Assembly: GCA_038373885.1 (NCBI GenBank)
Contig: JAWZYV010018289.1
Location: forward strand, 372,001-436,000
Length of the DNA stretch: 64,000 nt
Origin: Cheiracanthium punctorium
Taxonomy: Eukaryota > Arthropoda > Arachnida > Araneae > Cheiracanthiidae
Direction of reading: 5' to 3'
The translations under genes and the position numbers were made by a program. This document shows positions 11,758 through 22,699 of the stretch, piece by piece; the first letter of the stretch is position 1, and the number at the start of each line of letters is the position of its first letter. Below the pieces are notes generated by a model. It had not been told where the DNA came from. It was given only the letters and a program-made list of their open reading frames with translations, and made no database searches.

Positions 11758-12803
11758 CAAGATATTGCCATACACTGATATATTTAAAAAGAAGTTGTTT
11801 AGCAAATTTTTTCGTACAGCTTTTCATAAAATGCATTACTCTTTTCAAAGTTAGAAATGAATTCCCCCCCCCGTTTTAGCAAAAAGAACTCTTGTTGAAT
11901 AGCTATGCTGTGGGTTGTGGAATCCACTGAAGTTATTTTCATGTTAAAATGACCATTGGTTGCCAATTTTCGAGTGGCCATACAGCAAGTTGTTGAATCT
12001 ATGGAATTGCGTTTAGGTTATGGTAATTTAGGAATTTTAGAATTTTGTGGTTAGTTTGACCTTTATTCTATTCCTACTAGTGTAATTTATGTGTATTTTG
12101 AACTTGTTGAATTGTCCAAACCTCAAAATGGTGAGATTATGGCTAGATTGTCATCATCCAGGGACAGAGAAAGGAGGGCTCACATTGCAGTTGACAATTC
12201 GACAAGGAAAAAAAAAAAAAAATTGCCAAAAGGCCTGTCCTTGTTCATCAGATATTGCCCCAAACAGGGATCGATCTAGGATTTTTTCAGAAGAGTAAAA
12301 AAAACTCCTTAGCATTTTTAGAGGGAGTATTTTCCTTTTTAAAGGAGTAATTAAAACAACGAAGAATTATGCTATATTTTCAAATACAAAATGAAATTGC
12401 ATTTGGCACATAAATAATAACTGATTATACATCTAGGTACATAAATGTCAGATCAGCAAAAACTAGTACAATCACTGAATTTTTTAATTTTAAAAACAGT
12501 AAATCATAATTATTTATATCTAATTTTGTATTTAAAAGCAATATGCAAAAACACGCATTCCGAAATTCTTAAGGCGTGAAATATGCATGTAAAGGAGTTA
12601 TCGCGATCACTGGCCCCAAAAATATATTCTCAAATGTTTTAAATACATCACTGAATAAATTAAAGTATTTGTACTGTAAAAAAAAGAAATATGCCTTAAA
12701 TTTTTTAATCTTTACTTTTCAAAGAATTAGTTCCTAGGCAAATCACAACTGTTAATTCTGATCCTTAATAATAAACCTAAAGAGAATTTTGAAAAATACA
12801 TAC

Positions 12804-13362
12804 CTTTTAGTTTCTTAGCCTTTATCTTTGAAGTAATATTCTCTTTTGCAGCCACATCTGCTTTTCTTTTTCGGGACCTTGAGGTTGTTTTACTGGGACC
12901 TGCTTCATCATTTTCGGATGCAGTATCTTCAGCAGATTTTTCCTTTTTCTTTTCAGACTCTTCGTTCATCTCTATGTCTTCTGATTCAGCCACATCTGCT
13001 TTCCTCTTTCGAGATCTTGGAGCTGTTTCCTTGACAGGAGCGGCTTCATCATTTTCTGATGAGCCTTTCACTTCAGCAGATTCTTCTTCTTTTGCAGTGG
13101 CCTCCTCTTTCATCTCTTCATCATGAACTTCAGGTGAAGCATCTACATTTTCCGTCTCTTCTGTGGCACTTGCAGAAATCATTTCTTCTTCAGATGCCTC
13201 AGTTTCATTTTTAACAGGTTCATTTTCTGCATTTTTTTCCGCATCACCTTCAAACCCATTGGCAAGTTTTTCTTCAGCTTTCGCTTTACTGGAAGCTTTT
13301 TTGACAGTTGCAGTAGATTTAACAGTGGACGATTTAGTTTTTTGCCCTCTTTTACCTTTCAT
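12804..13362 (-). CDS. RCC1: RCC1, first coding exon: long charged N-terminal tail (gene partial in window)
   Basis: RCC1 is the nuclear exchange factor that loads Ran with GTP on chromatin and so supports nuclear transport, spindle assembly and envelope formation. This exon starts at ATG 13362 and encodes 186 residues plus one base, ending at the donor AAAAG|GTATGT. It joins in frame to the exon at 11369. The ATG follows a pyrimidine-rich acceptor-like CCCAG near 13371, so an untranslated upstream exon is likely. Residues 1-35 are rich in Lys, Ser and Ala. Residues 36-100 are very acidic. Residues 102-125 and 149-171 form an imperfect duplication, each copy ending in RSRKRKADVA, a good nuclear import signal. 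The exon ends KIKAKKLK. Vertebrate RCC1 has only about 35 residues before its propeller, so this tail is unusually long. Identification rests on the downstream exons; taken alone this exon is low-complexity. Confidence 0.85.
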
Positions 13363-13590
13363 CTTGATTCTGGGAAAATACTGAAAATGTAAGAGTAGAA
13401 CAGTTAAATATTAACAATGTGAAAACATGAAAAATAGTTTTGAATTAATATATGTCTTCATATTTTTTGCATATTTCTAATAAAAATTATTCTTTTAACC
13501 AAAGGCTGAACAGCAAAAAATAGAAAGCATGAGTTAAATCATTTTCAGAGTGGACATGTTTGAGAAAGGTGCCTTTAATACCATACCTTC

Positions 13591-13985
13591 CAGTGGCACA
13601 CACAAGGGGGGTCCTGGGGCCTGGAGCCCCCCCCCCCCAATCAGCTTTGATATTTTTTTTCAATTATTATCCTACATCTATAGTAAGTAAAAAAATTCCA
13701 AAAACAAAAGATAGCAATAGTTTCAGTTCTAATAAATAATAAAAGATTTTTCTCGTTTTCTTAGACTTTCAAAAACGAACATAAAACACCATCTTGCTCT
13801 CAAAACTGAACAACTATTACTTCCCTTCCTATTGTACAGTGTAGTGTATTCTTAAGGAACTGGATGGGACGAGTTTTGATGAATTCCATCTAATAAAAAC
13901 GAGCTCTTTCATCACTGATTTTTGACAATCTGGAGCATCCCTAAAAGTTGGACCCCTCCACCCAAAAATCCTGTGTGTGCTCCTG
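13591..13985. mobile_element. hAT-like miniature element, 395 bp
   Basis: The left end CAGTGGCACACACAAGG and the reverse complement of the right end, CAGGAGCACACACAGGA, are inverted repeats. Perfect 8-bp duplications ATACCTTC flank the element at 13583-13590 and 13986-13993. It contains a homopolymer C tract near 13629. It lies just upstream of the RCC1 start exon, about 230 bp from the ATG, so it may sit in or near the gene's 5' region. Confidence 0.88.
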
Positions 13986-13993
13986 ATACCTTC

Positions 13994-15589
13994 TTATTTA
14001 GAGGCGGTATGTTCTTCAGAATGAATGACTTAGGATAAAATTCCTGCAACTCACATAAGCTGAAAAAATAATCTCAAAATGTTTTCTGGAGAAGGTTTAT
14101 CTTAAGGCAGCAGATATTTATTGGCATCACAACAGGAAACAATAGTTAATAAATTAAGATACACTATTTAAACTAAAATCAAAAGCCTTAAATAGCAACT
14201 GATTCCATGTTTGCATAGGAAAAGTTGTAAAATACATAAAATTAAATAACTCCTTTTCATGTATTTTATTACAAATTTTTAATTAAAGTGTGAGAACATA
14301 GTTAACTTTTGCCTTTAATTTATTCATATTTATACCATTAATTTATAATTAAAGTAAGAGAATAAGTAAACTAAACGAAAAATGATTTATACAAATCTGA
14401 TAACTCCTAAACCTCAAGGCGTATGGAATTCAGTCTACTGCATTTGCAGCACATTAGAATCTAGTCTAGATTCCGTAAAAGCACGAATGCAATGCAAAAG
14501 CAGTATTACTAGAATCGCTGAGACATCGTCTTTTGCACTTCTTAAAATTCAAAAATTCTCAAAAATGTTGTACCCAATGACTTACTTGGTACAATAAATT
14601 TAATTTTTTGTTTAATGTGTACTTTGTGACACCCAGTATTTCATTTTTTGTAATTTATATTTTGAATTATTGATATATCCTAAAAGGATAATTAAGTTAT
14701 GCTGTTGAAGACATTTAATATTTTAATTAAGACTTGAAACACTATACATTGCTGTGATTAGTTCAACCCCCCCCCCCCTAGAATATGCTTAGCCTTATAA
14801 AAAAAAAAAAAAAAAAAAAAACAGAAATTTAAATGCACGGTACCAAGAGCCAATCAAGCAATGTTCATATGAGTAACATATACAGCAGAACCCCTTTCCT
14901 ATGTCCTTGACTAATCTGTCACTCTTGTTAGTCTGACCATTTTCGAGCCTACTTTTTCTCTTCTTACGAATTTTTTATTGTAGGCTAACTTTAATGTTTG
15001 CATAACAGGTATTTGTACAGTAAGTACATTCAGAATTACTCTTTTTCAACAATAATAACAGCATTTGTGCAGTTTATTGCAATGTTTTTACTGTAGAAAA
15101 CAATACATGCCGTCAGTTTTGAGTTCAGATATGGTGTATTTTACCATAAATCTGTATTTTCTGATAATCTGACCATTTTTGTGATCTGATCATACCCCCA
15201 TACCAAAGATGACAGATTAGACGGGTTTTGCTGTAGCCTCAGGGGTAAATTCAGAAATCCCCCCCCCCCCACTGAGTCCCATTTTCGGGAATTTTCATGC
15301 TAATTTTTAATAAAGGCCACTCTTTTATTAAATTAATGATAAAACAGATTGAAATGTTGGGTAAAATGCCAATGGAGAGCCGTTTTAACTTCTTATGTGT
15401 GTTTTTTACAAAGTTTTTTAATTACTTTATCGTTTAACACCAGTATTTTGAGTGTTTTTTCATAATAAAACATACCCAATTTTAGCAGAATGGGATTCTA
15501 TAGTACGAATCAACCCCTCTATCCTACAGAGATGAATATGACTAACTAGTAAATGAACAATTGACTTCAGAATGAACTTTTACCTTTTG
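13994..15589. other. No gene seen: AT-rich sequence with homopolymer tracts
   Basis: The stretch holds C- and A-tracts near 14768 and 14799-14821 and a C-tract near 15259. No repeat structure or coding exon could be supported. Confidence 0.6.
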
Positions 15590-15597
15590 GTGAAAGG

Positions 15598-17340
15598 TAG
15601 GGCTGGACCAAAAATCAATAAATACCGACATATCAGTTTTATTTCAACATCAGATATCCGATATTTCCATTTTCATTTCAGTGAAATCTCGAATTCGATA
15701 AAGGTCAAAAATACAGGCCGGCGATAAGAAAATCCAGAGATCAATACCAGCTTGTGATGCTTTTGCTACTGCTATCTCCGTTGATGACGATATCGGATCG
15801 CGGAAAAAACAACTCCATGGTTTATTAGCTTAATTACCATAATTCATTAATGTATATCTCTGAAACTATCCCTCGAAGAACGTTTTTATTGATCCTCGAA
15901 CCCCCCTAGACTAAACACCCCCATCGATACATAAAATTTCGAATGGTTTGACACCAAACTTAACCTTTTAATCTTACAGGCCCAGGGGGTCATACGAAGC
16001 TCCCCTGTATTTTCAATTGGGGCATTTTAAACACTAGCCTCCTCCGGCAGCATCTCCAAAGCCTGGAAACCGTCCCAGAGCCAATTTCTACAAGTTTGCA
16101 GTCCTTTTAAGCCTCAATCGTGGTTAATTAGTCCAATTACCATAATTAATGTATATCTTTGAAACTATCCATCGGAGCACGTTTTTATTGATTCTCGACC
16201 TCCCCTAGACACTACACCCCCATCGATACATAAAATTTCGAATGCTTTGACACCAAACTTAACCTTCTAATCTTACAGGCCCAGGGGGTCATACGAAGCT
16301 CCCCGGTATTTTCATTTCGGGCAGTTTAAACACTAACTTTACTTGAACCGATGGCATCTTCTAAGCCTGCAAACTGTCCCAGAGCGAATTTCCACATGTT
16401 GGGAAAGGGCTGGGCCAAAAATTAATATTTACCGAACTATCTGATTTATTCCAGCATAATAAATTCGATCTTCCCATTTTCATTTCAGTGAAATCTGGAA
16501 AACGGTAAAGTTCCAAAAATAGCGGCGGCCGATAAAAAAATACCGAATTCTGTCAGTTTTCCAACAGTGATCAAGGCTACTAAAAACTAACACGTCCGTC
16601 AATCAAGCATTCCAGAGTCCGATTACAATACCGAATAAAGAACTTTGAGGGATTCGTATGGAGCCTGCATATCGATAGCTGTCAGTCGGCATATTTCATT
16701 CAATTGGAAACAGTCATTCAAACATTCAGTTGATTTTTTTTTCTTGTTTATGGCGAGTTCAGATTTTGATGACAGTATTTGTATTTATACAGTTTTTTTT
16801 TTTTAAACTGAAACTTTTCAAACTATGTTTATAGTAATCTGCCATTAAATGATATGAACTGAGATATATGAAGGGTCTAGGGGTAAAACCACTTTACAGC
16901 CTTTTTTTCGAAAATGAGATTGTTGTGGCATCTTCTAGCTGTAAATGAGCACTATCACCACTTGAATTATTTTTGGGGTAGAAACACTATTAAGAAAAAG
17001 AAACAAGCTATGGTGTAATGGGCCAAGTTTTGGTATAATGGGGGAAAACCACTTTACTGCGGACCCTCGAGGTCGTTTTTCTCAGAAGCAAAATTTTATT
17101 GTAAAGTCGTTCTACATCCTTCGTATATTAATTTTAATTAAATAAAGTACCAACAATTACTCATTAAAATCTATTTTAATTAATTTTTGAATATAGCAAG
17201 TGGTTTTACAGTTTGTTTATTTGATTGCTTACATTATAAAAATACTAAAATTAAGTGTGAAAAATATCGATATATCGTGATATCACGATATAAGATGGTA
17301 TCGGTATCGATATTTCAAATTCCAATATCGTCCAGCTCTG
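15598..17340. mobile_element. hAT-like non-autonomous element, 1.74 kb
   Basis: The left end TAGGGCTGGAC and the reverse complement of the right end, CAGAGCTGGAC, fit the hAT terminus YAGRGNTG. The flanks GTGAAAGG (15590-15597) and ATGAAAGG (17341-17348) match at 7 of 8 positions, as expected for an aged 8-bp duplication. The interior holds two roughly 303-bp direct repeats and a second internal copy of the left end near 16404. No long open frame is present, so it would depend on a transposase made elsewhere. Confidence 0.75.
15832..16410. repeat. Two direct repeats of about 303 bp
   Basis: AATTACCATAATT at 15832 and at 16135 start two copies that continue in register through the shared CATCGATACATAAAATTTCG and the shared CAGGGGGTCATACGAAGCTC to the shared GTCCCAGAGC. 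Similarity is high but interrupted by small differences, so the duplication is not recent. Confidence 0.9.
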
Positions 17341-17504
17341 ATGAAAGGTTCGATATCTAAACAAGTTGTTAGAAAAAAATGACGGGTGGCATATGCTTGC
17401 ACGCACCTTCATTACACATCCTACCTTGATTTTTAGTGCCAAAAATGCCTTCTTTAGACAGGGCAAAGGAAACAAAGTAGTTGCGAAATCGCGTTTCCAA
17501 ATGT

Positions 17505-17740
17505 GTTTTCCAACCGGAGGCACTAATAAAATTTGAATATTTATTAAAATAATTTAGGGTTAAGAAACTAAACAACATTTTAATTTCAAGAAAATTAACT
17601 AAGAACTGATGGCCACAAATTCACATTTTCTAACCGGATACACTATTAAAATTTGAATATTTGTTACAAGAATCTAGGGTTAAGAATCTAAACATAAATT
17701 TCAAAAATATTAACTAACAACTGATTTTATGTGGTAGGAC
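17505..17740. repeat. Tandem duplication, period about 120 bp
   Basis: CAACCGGAGGCACTA at 17511 and TAACCGGATACACTA at 17631 begin two adjacent copies. They share AAAATTTGAATATTT, TAGGGTTAAGAA and AACAACTGAT-like segments. No coding or terminal structure is seen. Confidence 0.8.
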
Positions 17741-17749
17741 CCCGCAACC

Positions 17750-19670
17750 TTCAGCCCCCTCGTTTAATTTTAATGATAAAAATAGTCGGGAGAACTAAAA
17801 AATAATTTTTTTTTTTATGAAAACGTTGTGAAAAAGATTAAAAACAGAATGTAGTACAGAATTCCTTCGCATTTTCAGAAAAAGGCCAAATATTACATTT
17901 GCGATAAATGTAATATTTGTGTGCCAATTTTGGTGCCAAAAAAAATTTAAGATGTATATTGAAGTTTAGCCTATTTTTGTTGCAATACTCTAAATGAGAA
18001 GGTTTCGGCAGAGCGACATAATGGGTAGCGTGTGTATTTCCCATTCTTTCAGCTTTCTATTTTCACGAGTTTCAATTTTTGATTTTATTAAGCGGCGGTT
18101 TCTGTATACATTTATATTAATTTGATTTCGCTCTTGGCAATTTGATCAGATTAAGCAGTTGATTTTATTACAAGGCAGGCACTGTAAATGCTAGTGAAAG
18201 AATATTTATTTAATTTTGTTACAATAAGTAATTAATCAATCTGAGTAACTGGGATTTATTAATAATTTTCATTTTTCTTAATTTAATAATCCTTCATTTA
18301 AACATAAAAATTATGATTATGCTGAACCTATATCTTTTACTTTACCAAATGAAAGTTTGAATTTTAGAAGAAAATACACATAGAAAATCAAAAGAAAGCA
18401 CAAATCAATCGTGTCAATTAATGAAATCGGATGCAAGATGCCGGCTAAAACGTAAACAAATAGGCTTAATGATAAAATATAACTTAAGGCACAGTGGCTC
18501 AGATTTCATATAAAGAAAGTTATAATTTGGAAATATAAAAAGAAAAGATACAATTATTACAAAAAAAAATTGAAATAAAATTAATTGAAATAATCTTACA
18601 CTTACTGCACGATATCGCGCTGCTGCGTTTGAAAGAGAAATAAAGAACGATTGCCAGATTTTTCATCAGTAACTGATTTCAAAGTTCCATGGTTCCAACA
18701 TGGTTCCAATCTCCCCAAAGGACAGAGACTTTGCGTTTGTGACGTCACTGGGGGTATTTGATCCGTCAAGGGCGCGTTTGAGAATTCATCCGGGGCCTTC
18801 ACAATTAGTAATGGACCTGCGCGTGTATTTTGATAAGCCATCCAAAGAGGCGCTCGAGTCTTCACGTATACATCAGGCATTTCTTAAGCTTCCCAGTGCT
18901 TTCAAACGTTATTTAATGTAGTTTTAAGTAGTAATTGTGTTACTCATTCAAGTACGAACTCATGATTAATTTGTTTGCTATGATACATATTGACATAAAG
19001 AAAATAGATGCATATAATTTGAAGGAAAAACAAAGTAGTGCTTACTCCCATGATTCACGATTGCTTATTTTAGTTTCACAAGTGGATATTTAATATAATT
19101 TAAAATAACTAAATACACAAATGAGATACATTTTTATAATGAATATTTCATGAACGTAGTCGTATTTCCTACGTTATTTTAAACAATTCAAGATTAATCT
19201 TTAACAAATGATGTATTAAAGCGCATTTCAGTGTTTTCGGGATATCCTGTATATTGGAGAAAATTGATAAAATACGCTCTATAGCAGGATCCCTGAATTA
19301 ATTATTCTTTAATAAAGACATTTCATGTAGTATATATTATTCTTTTGTCGCTTTCTCAATCGAACTTAGGAATTGAGCAAGCATAATGAACGCTTGTACA
19401 AAATATTAACTACATTTGAAATTTCTGTATAAACGGGCAAAAATCAATAATTTATAATTTACTGTATTTCTGCACTGTACCAGATGTAAGTCTTAATCAC
19501 ATAATCAAGGCATATATAACTGAAAAATAATATTTTCAACTGGCAAAATTAAATTGTCTGAATAGTATCACAAGGTCATGCTTATTTACAAGAATAAAAA
19601 CTACTCAAGTAAAAACTGACTAACTACTAAACTCACTAAACAAAAATAAAATAATTAAAATATAAATTTT
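17750..19670. other. No gene seen: AT-rich intergenic sequence
   Basis: Short open frames on both strands have no recognisable motif, start context or splice signals, and no repeat stands out. A GC-richer patch at 18700-18900 has no support as an exon. Confidence 0.55.
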
Positions 19671-20880
19671 TCTACTTTAGATCTCACCCGTGCTTACAAC
19701 CAAATTCCCGTCTTTCCCGAGGACATTGCAAAGACAGCCGTGACTACGCCATTTGGTCTCTGGAAATTCGTTTACATGCCATTATCTCATCTGAATCAAG
19801 TATTTACGCGACTACAAAATGCTGGTCTCACTTTGAACCCTTCTAAGTGTGTCTTCGGTATGAAAGAGGTGAAATTCTTGGGATGCCTTATCACTGAAGA
19901 CGGCGTCCGCCCACTTCCGGAGAAAGTCGAAACTATCCGTACTTTCCCACAGCCTACAACCGTAGCTGAACTTCGTCGTTTCCTGGCAATGATAAACTTC
20001 TATAGACGTTTCTTGCCATCAGCAGCTTTATATCAAGTGCTTCTGACTCATTACCTTAAAGACAGCAAAAAAAGGACAATCGACTACTTACTTGGACTGA
20101 AGAAGCCATCCATGCTTTTCAAAAGTGCAAGGATGACCTAGCTAACGCTGCTACCTTAGCACCTGAGAACAAGCTATCCCTTGCAACTGACGCTTCGGAT
20201 ACAGCCATTGGTGCTACGCTGCAAGCGCATACTCACATACTCTTAAAGGCTGCTGACCTCTTGCCTTCTTCTCAAGGAAGCTTACAACAGCAGAAACTCG
20301 ATACAGAACGTACGATAGAGAACTCCTGCCGATCTACACTGCTTTGAAACATTTTCGATCCCTGCTGTAAGGTAGAGAGTTTACGATCCTTACTGATCAC
20401 GAACCTCTGACTTTTGTTGTTGCTAAGAACTTTAATCCATCTCCGCGACAATTTCGCTAGCTAGACTTCATAGCTTAATTTTCGACAAGTATTATGCATG
20501 TTAAAGGTCAAGACAATGTCGTCGCTGACAGTTTGACTCTGATAAATGGTATCTCTATGCCCTCCGACATTGACTTCTCATCGCTGGCTGAGGCGCAGCA
20601 GACTGACGAACTAAAATCCATTCAGTCAAGCTTACTAACAGCGGACTCCAACCCCTGAAGATGGACAATCGTTACTTTACTTTGCGACACCTCTCAAGGA
20701 ATGATTGGTCCTTATTTGCCAGCATCTTTTTGCCGAAAAGCATTCTAGCTACTTCACAATTTAGCACACCCTGGAATCCATGCTACTAAGAAGCTAATTC
20801 AGCAGCGGTATTTTTGGCCATCGATGTTCAATGACATCACTCGATGAACGCGTTCTTGCATTCCGTGCCAAAGATCTAAA

Positions 20881-21345
20881 GTGCAGCGACACACGAAGAG
20901 TCTACTTCAATTATTTCCAGTACCAGAAAAGCGATTCAACCACGTACACCTTGATCTGGTTGGTCCTTTGCCTCCGTGGGAAGGTCCGTCATATTTACTA
21001 ACATGTATTGACCGATTTACCTGCTGCCCTGAAGCTTTTCCTATTTCTGACATAACTGCAGAAACAGTAGTTCGTACGTTTCTATCTGACTGGATCTCAT
21101 ATTTCGGTATTCCGTCCACAATAACTACGGATCAAGGAAGACAGTTCGAGTCTTCCCTATTCTCTTCACTGTCAAAATTGCTAGGCATTCATCGGATCAG
21201 GACGACACCATATCACCCAATTTCTAACGGACTCATGGAACGTTTTCACAAATCACTCAAACAGGCCCTTCGAGCTAGGGAAAACAACCGTTGGATAGAA
21301 TCGTTGCCGTTGGTTCTTCTTGGCCTAAGGTCCGCTTTCGATCTG
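20881..21345 (+). pseudogene. Integrase core of the Ty3/gypsy relic
   Basis: This is the best-preserved domain, open from 20881. Upstream, HNLAHPG and CIPCQ (about 20755-20870) are the HHCC zinc-binding pair, with one stop between them. The core shows the first Asp in [14 protein letters not shown], the second in [11 protein letters not shown], and the Glu in [13 protein letters not shown], with 35 residues between the second Asp and the Glu. That DD35E spacing is the integrase signature for strand transfer of element DNA. The frame is lost at 21358, where a miniature element is inserted after LVVYG. Confidence 0.92.
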
Positions 21346-21357
21346 GTGGTCTACGGT

Positions 21358-21525
21358 CAGAGACGGCCCGAGGGGCGTGTGGGGCCCCAGGCGAAGCGCA
21401 AGAGCGGGGCCTCTTCTCTATCATGTCTTATGAGATAGCAATTAAATGGCCTAGGAGCGGGGCCTCTATAAGCGCGGGGCCTTAGGCGATCGCCTACATT
21501 CGCACCCCCTTGGCGGCCGGCCCTG
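21358..21525. mobile_element. hAT-like miniature element inside integrase
   Basis: The left end CAGAGACGGCC and the reverse complement of the right end, CAGGGCCGGCC, form the termini. CTACGGT is duplicated at 21351-21357 and 21526-21532. The insertion cleanly splits the pol reading frame between VYG and VPHLRS, so it postdates the retrotransposon. Confidence 0.85.
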
Positions 21526-21779
21526 CTACGGTTCCACACTTAAGAAGTTTGCCTGGTGAAGTTTTAGCATCATCTTCGACACGTACCACAGATACGGCAG
21601 ACTTCTTAATTCGAATTCATGAATACAAAAAAAACTTATCGCCTATTCCCACCGCAGCGCACAACAACATCAAAACATTTGTATACCCTGCATTGAAGTT
21701 ATAATCACACGTATTCGTTCGTCGTGATGCTGTGCGAAAACCTCTTCAGTCACCATATGATGGTCTATATCAGGTACTT

Positions 21780-22470
21780 GCGCGAAACGGAAAATTTTAC
21801 ACCGTATTCATCTCTGGAAAGGGATCGGTGTCAAGCCTGCGTTCATCGAAAGTGAAACTTTTCTTCCTTTTTCTTCCACCGTGCAACAGGAAGCAATATC
21901 CGATGACGCGTCACGGTCAACTCCAAGTGAACACGCAACAGCTAAGCCAACTCCACCGGTTACCGTGACTCGTTCGGGAAGAAGAGTAAAATTCAACCCT
22001 AAGTATCTGTGTAGTGTAAGTGTAGTGTTTTATGTTAATGAGCACCCAATAAATTGAAGGAATAACTTTATTGGGTGTCTATAAAATCTCTGGCACAGAA
22101 ATAAAAATACAACGTCACGGATGAAATTTTTGGAGAGAAGTAAGAACTAGAATAGCAGCACGAGCATGGCAAACTGTGTGTTGCCACAGTACTCCCCCCC
22201 CCCAAGTACCAACGGTACGATACCTTAAAGGTACTTAGGGTGGAAATTTACTTTTCTTCCCGAACGAGTCACGGTAACCGGTGGAGTTGGCTTAGCTGTT
22301 GCGTGTTCACTTGGAGTTGACCGTGAAGCGTCATCGGATATTACTTCCTGTTGCACGGTGGGAGAAAAGTTTCACTTTCGATGAACACAGGTTTGATACG
22401 ATCAATACCAATCACCGATTCCTTGCCAGAGATGAGTACGGTGTAAAATTTTCCGTTTCGTGGCGCCACA
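21780..22470. repeat. Inverted repeat of the retrotransposon 3' tail, arms about 220 bp
   Basis: The 3' coding tail at 21780-22000 recurs as its reverse complement at 22238-22470. The minus-strand copy preserves NGKFYTVLISGKES and IDRIKPVFIESETF, which are partly lost in the plus copy. About 240 bp of spacer separate the arms. Either two head-to-head element fragments were inserted, or an inverted duplication occurred. Confidence 0.9.
22043..22077 (+). terminator. Stem-loop overlapping AATAAA after the retrotransposon tail
   Basis: CACCCAATAAA pairs perfectly with TTTATTGGGTG 13 bases later. The 5' arm contains AATAAA, the polyadenylation signal. It follows the pol tail and may be part of the 3' LTR, where such signals lie. 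LTR borders were not identified. Confidence 0.4.
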
Positions 22471-22547
22471 CTGAATATTGGCACCCCTCGGAAACTGCTA
22501 GCGACCGCCGAGAGGACTTTCGGAACCACGGATTTATCGTGCACGTA

Positions 22548-22636
22548 CACCGTGGTCTTAAGTGGTACACTGGTATCGAACCCACAACCTTCCGGTTACG
22601 AGTCCAACGCCTAAACCAGTGGGCTACCACGGCCCA
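22548..22636 (-). repeat. tRNA-like SINE head or tRNA pseudogene
   Basis: On the minus strand GTGGTAGCCCACTGG resembles an A box and GGTTCGATACC is an exact B-box core. CTCGTAA lies where an anticodon loop would be (anticodon CGT, Thr). GCCGTGG and CCACGGT could pair as an acceptor-like stem but are too far apart, and the T-arm stem is poor. It is therefore probably a tRNA-derived repeat rather than a working tRNA. Confidence 0.45.
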
Positions 22637-22699
22637 GAAATAAATGATTGATGTAATACAACATCAAAGGGGTTTCTGGATAGCAAAGAGGGCCGAAGA

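Larger units (their letters stand above)
19681..22000 (+). pseudogene. Ty3/gypsy retrotransposon pol relic (RT, RNase H, integrase, C-terminal tail)
   Basis: The relic keeps the domain order of Ty3/gypsy pol. The RT starts [11 protein letters not shown] and reaches FVYMP (19681-19779). It then jumps to [20 protein letters not shown], so the segment with the catalytic YxDD pair is deleted. RT ends near [16 protein letters not shown] (about 20020). The connection and RNase H region (20100-20560) shows SLATDASDTAIGATLQA and LTDHEPLTFVV but has stops and frameshifts. Integrase follows at about 20750-21345. The tail after a 168-bp insertion (21533-22000) retains VPHLRSLPGEVL and ends in RSGRRVKFNP. 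Multiple stops make it inactive. No gag or 5' LTR is recognisable. Confidence 0.93.

Noticed and set aside
12846..13384. Plus-strand frames opposite RCC1 exon 1
   Set aside because: Antisense shadows of the strongly biased Glu/Lys/Ser codons of the RCC1 tail.
22548..22636. Functional tRNA-Thr gene
   Set aside because: Box elements are good, but T-arm and acceptor pairing fail and the spacing is wrong.
22341..22643. Plus-strand 114-codon frame ending near a tRNA-like sequence
   Set aside because: It is the antisense of the inverted retrotransposon tail; the meaningful frame is on the minus strand.
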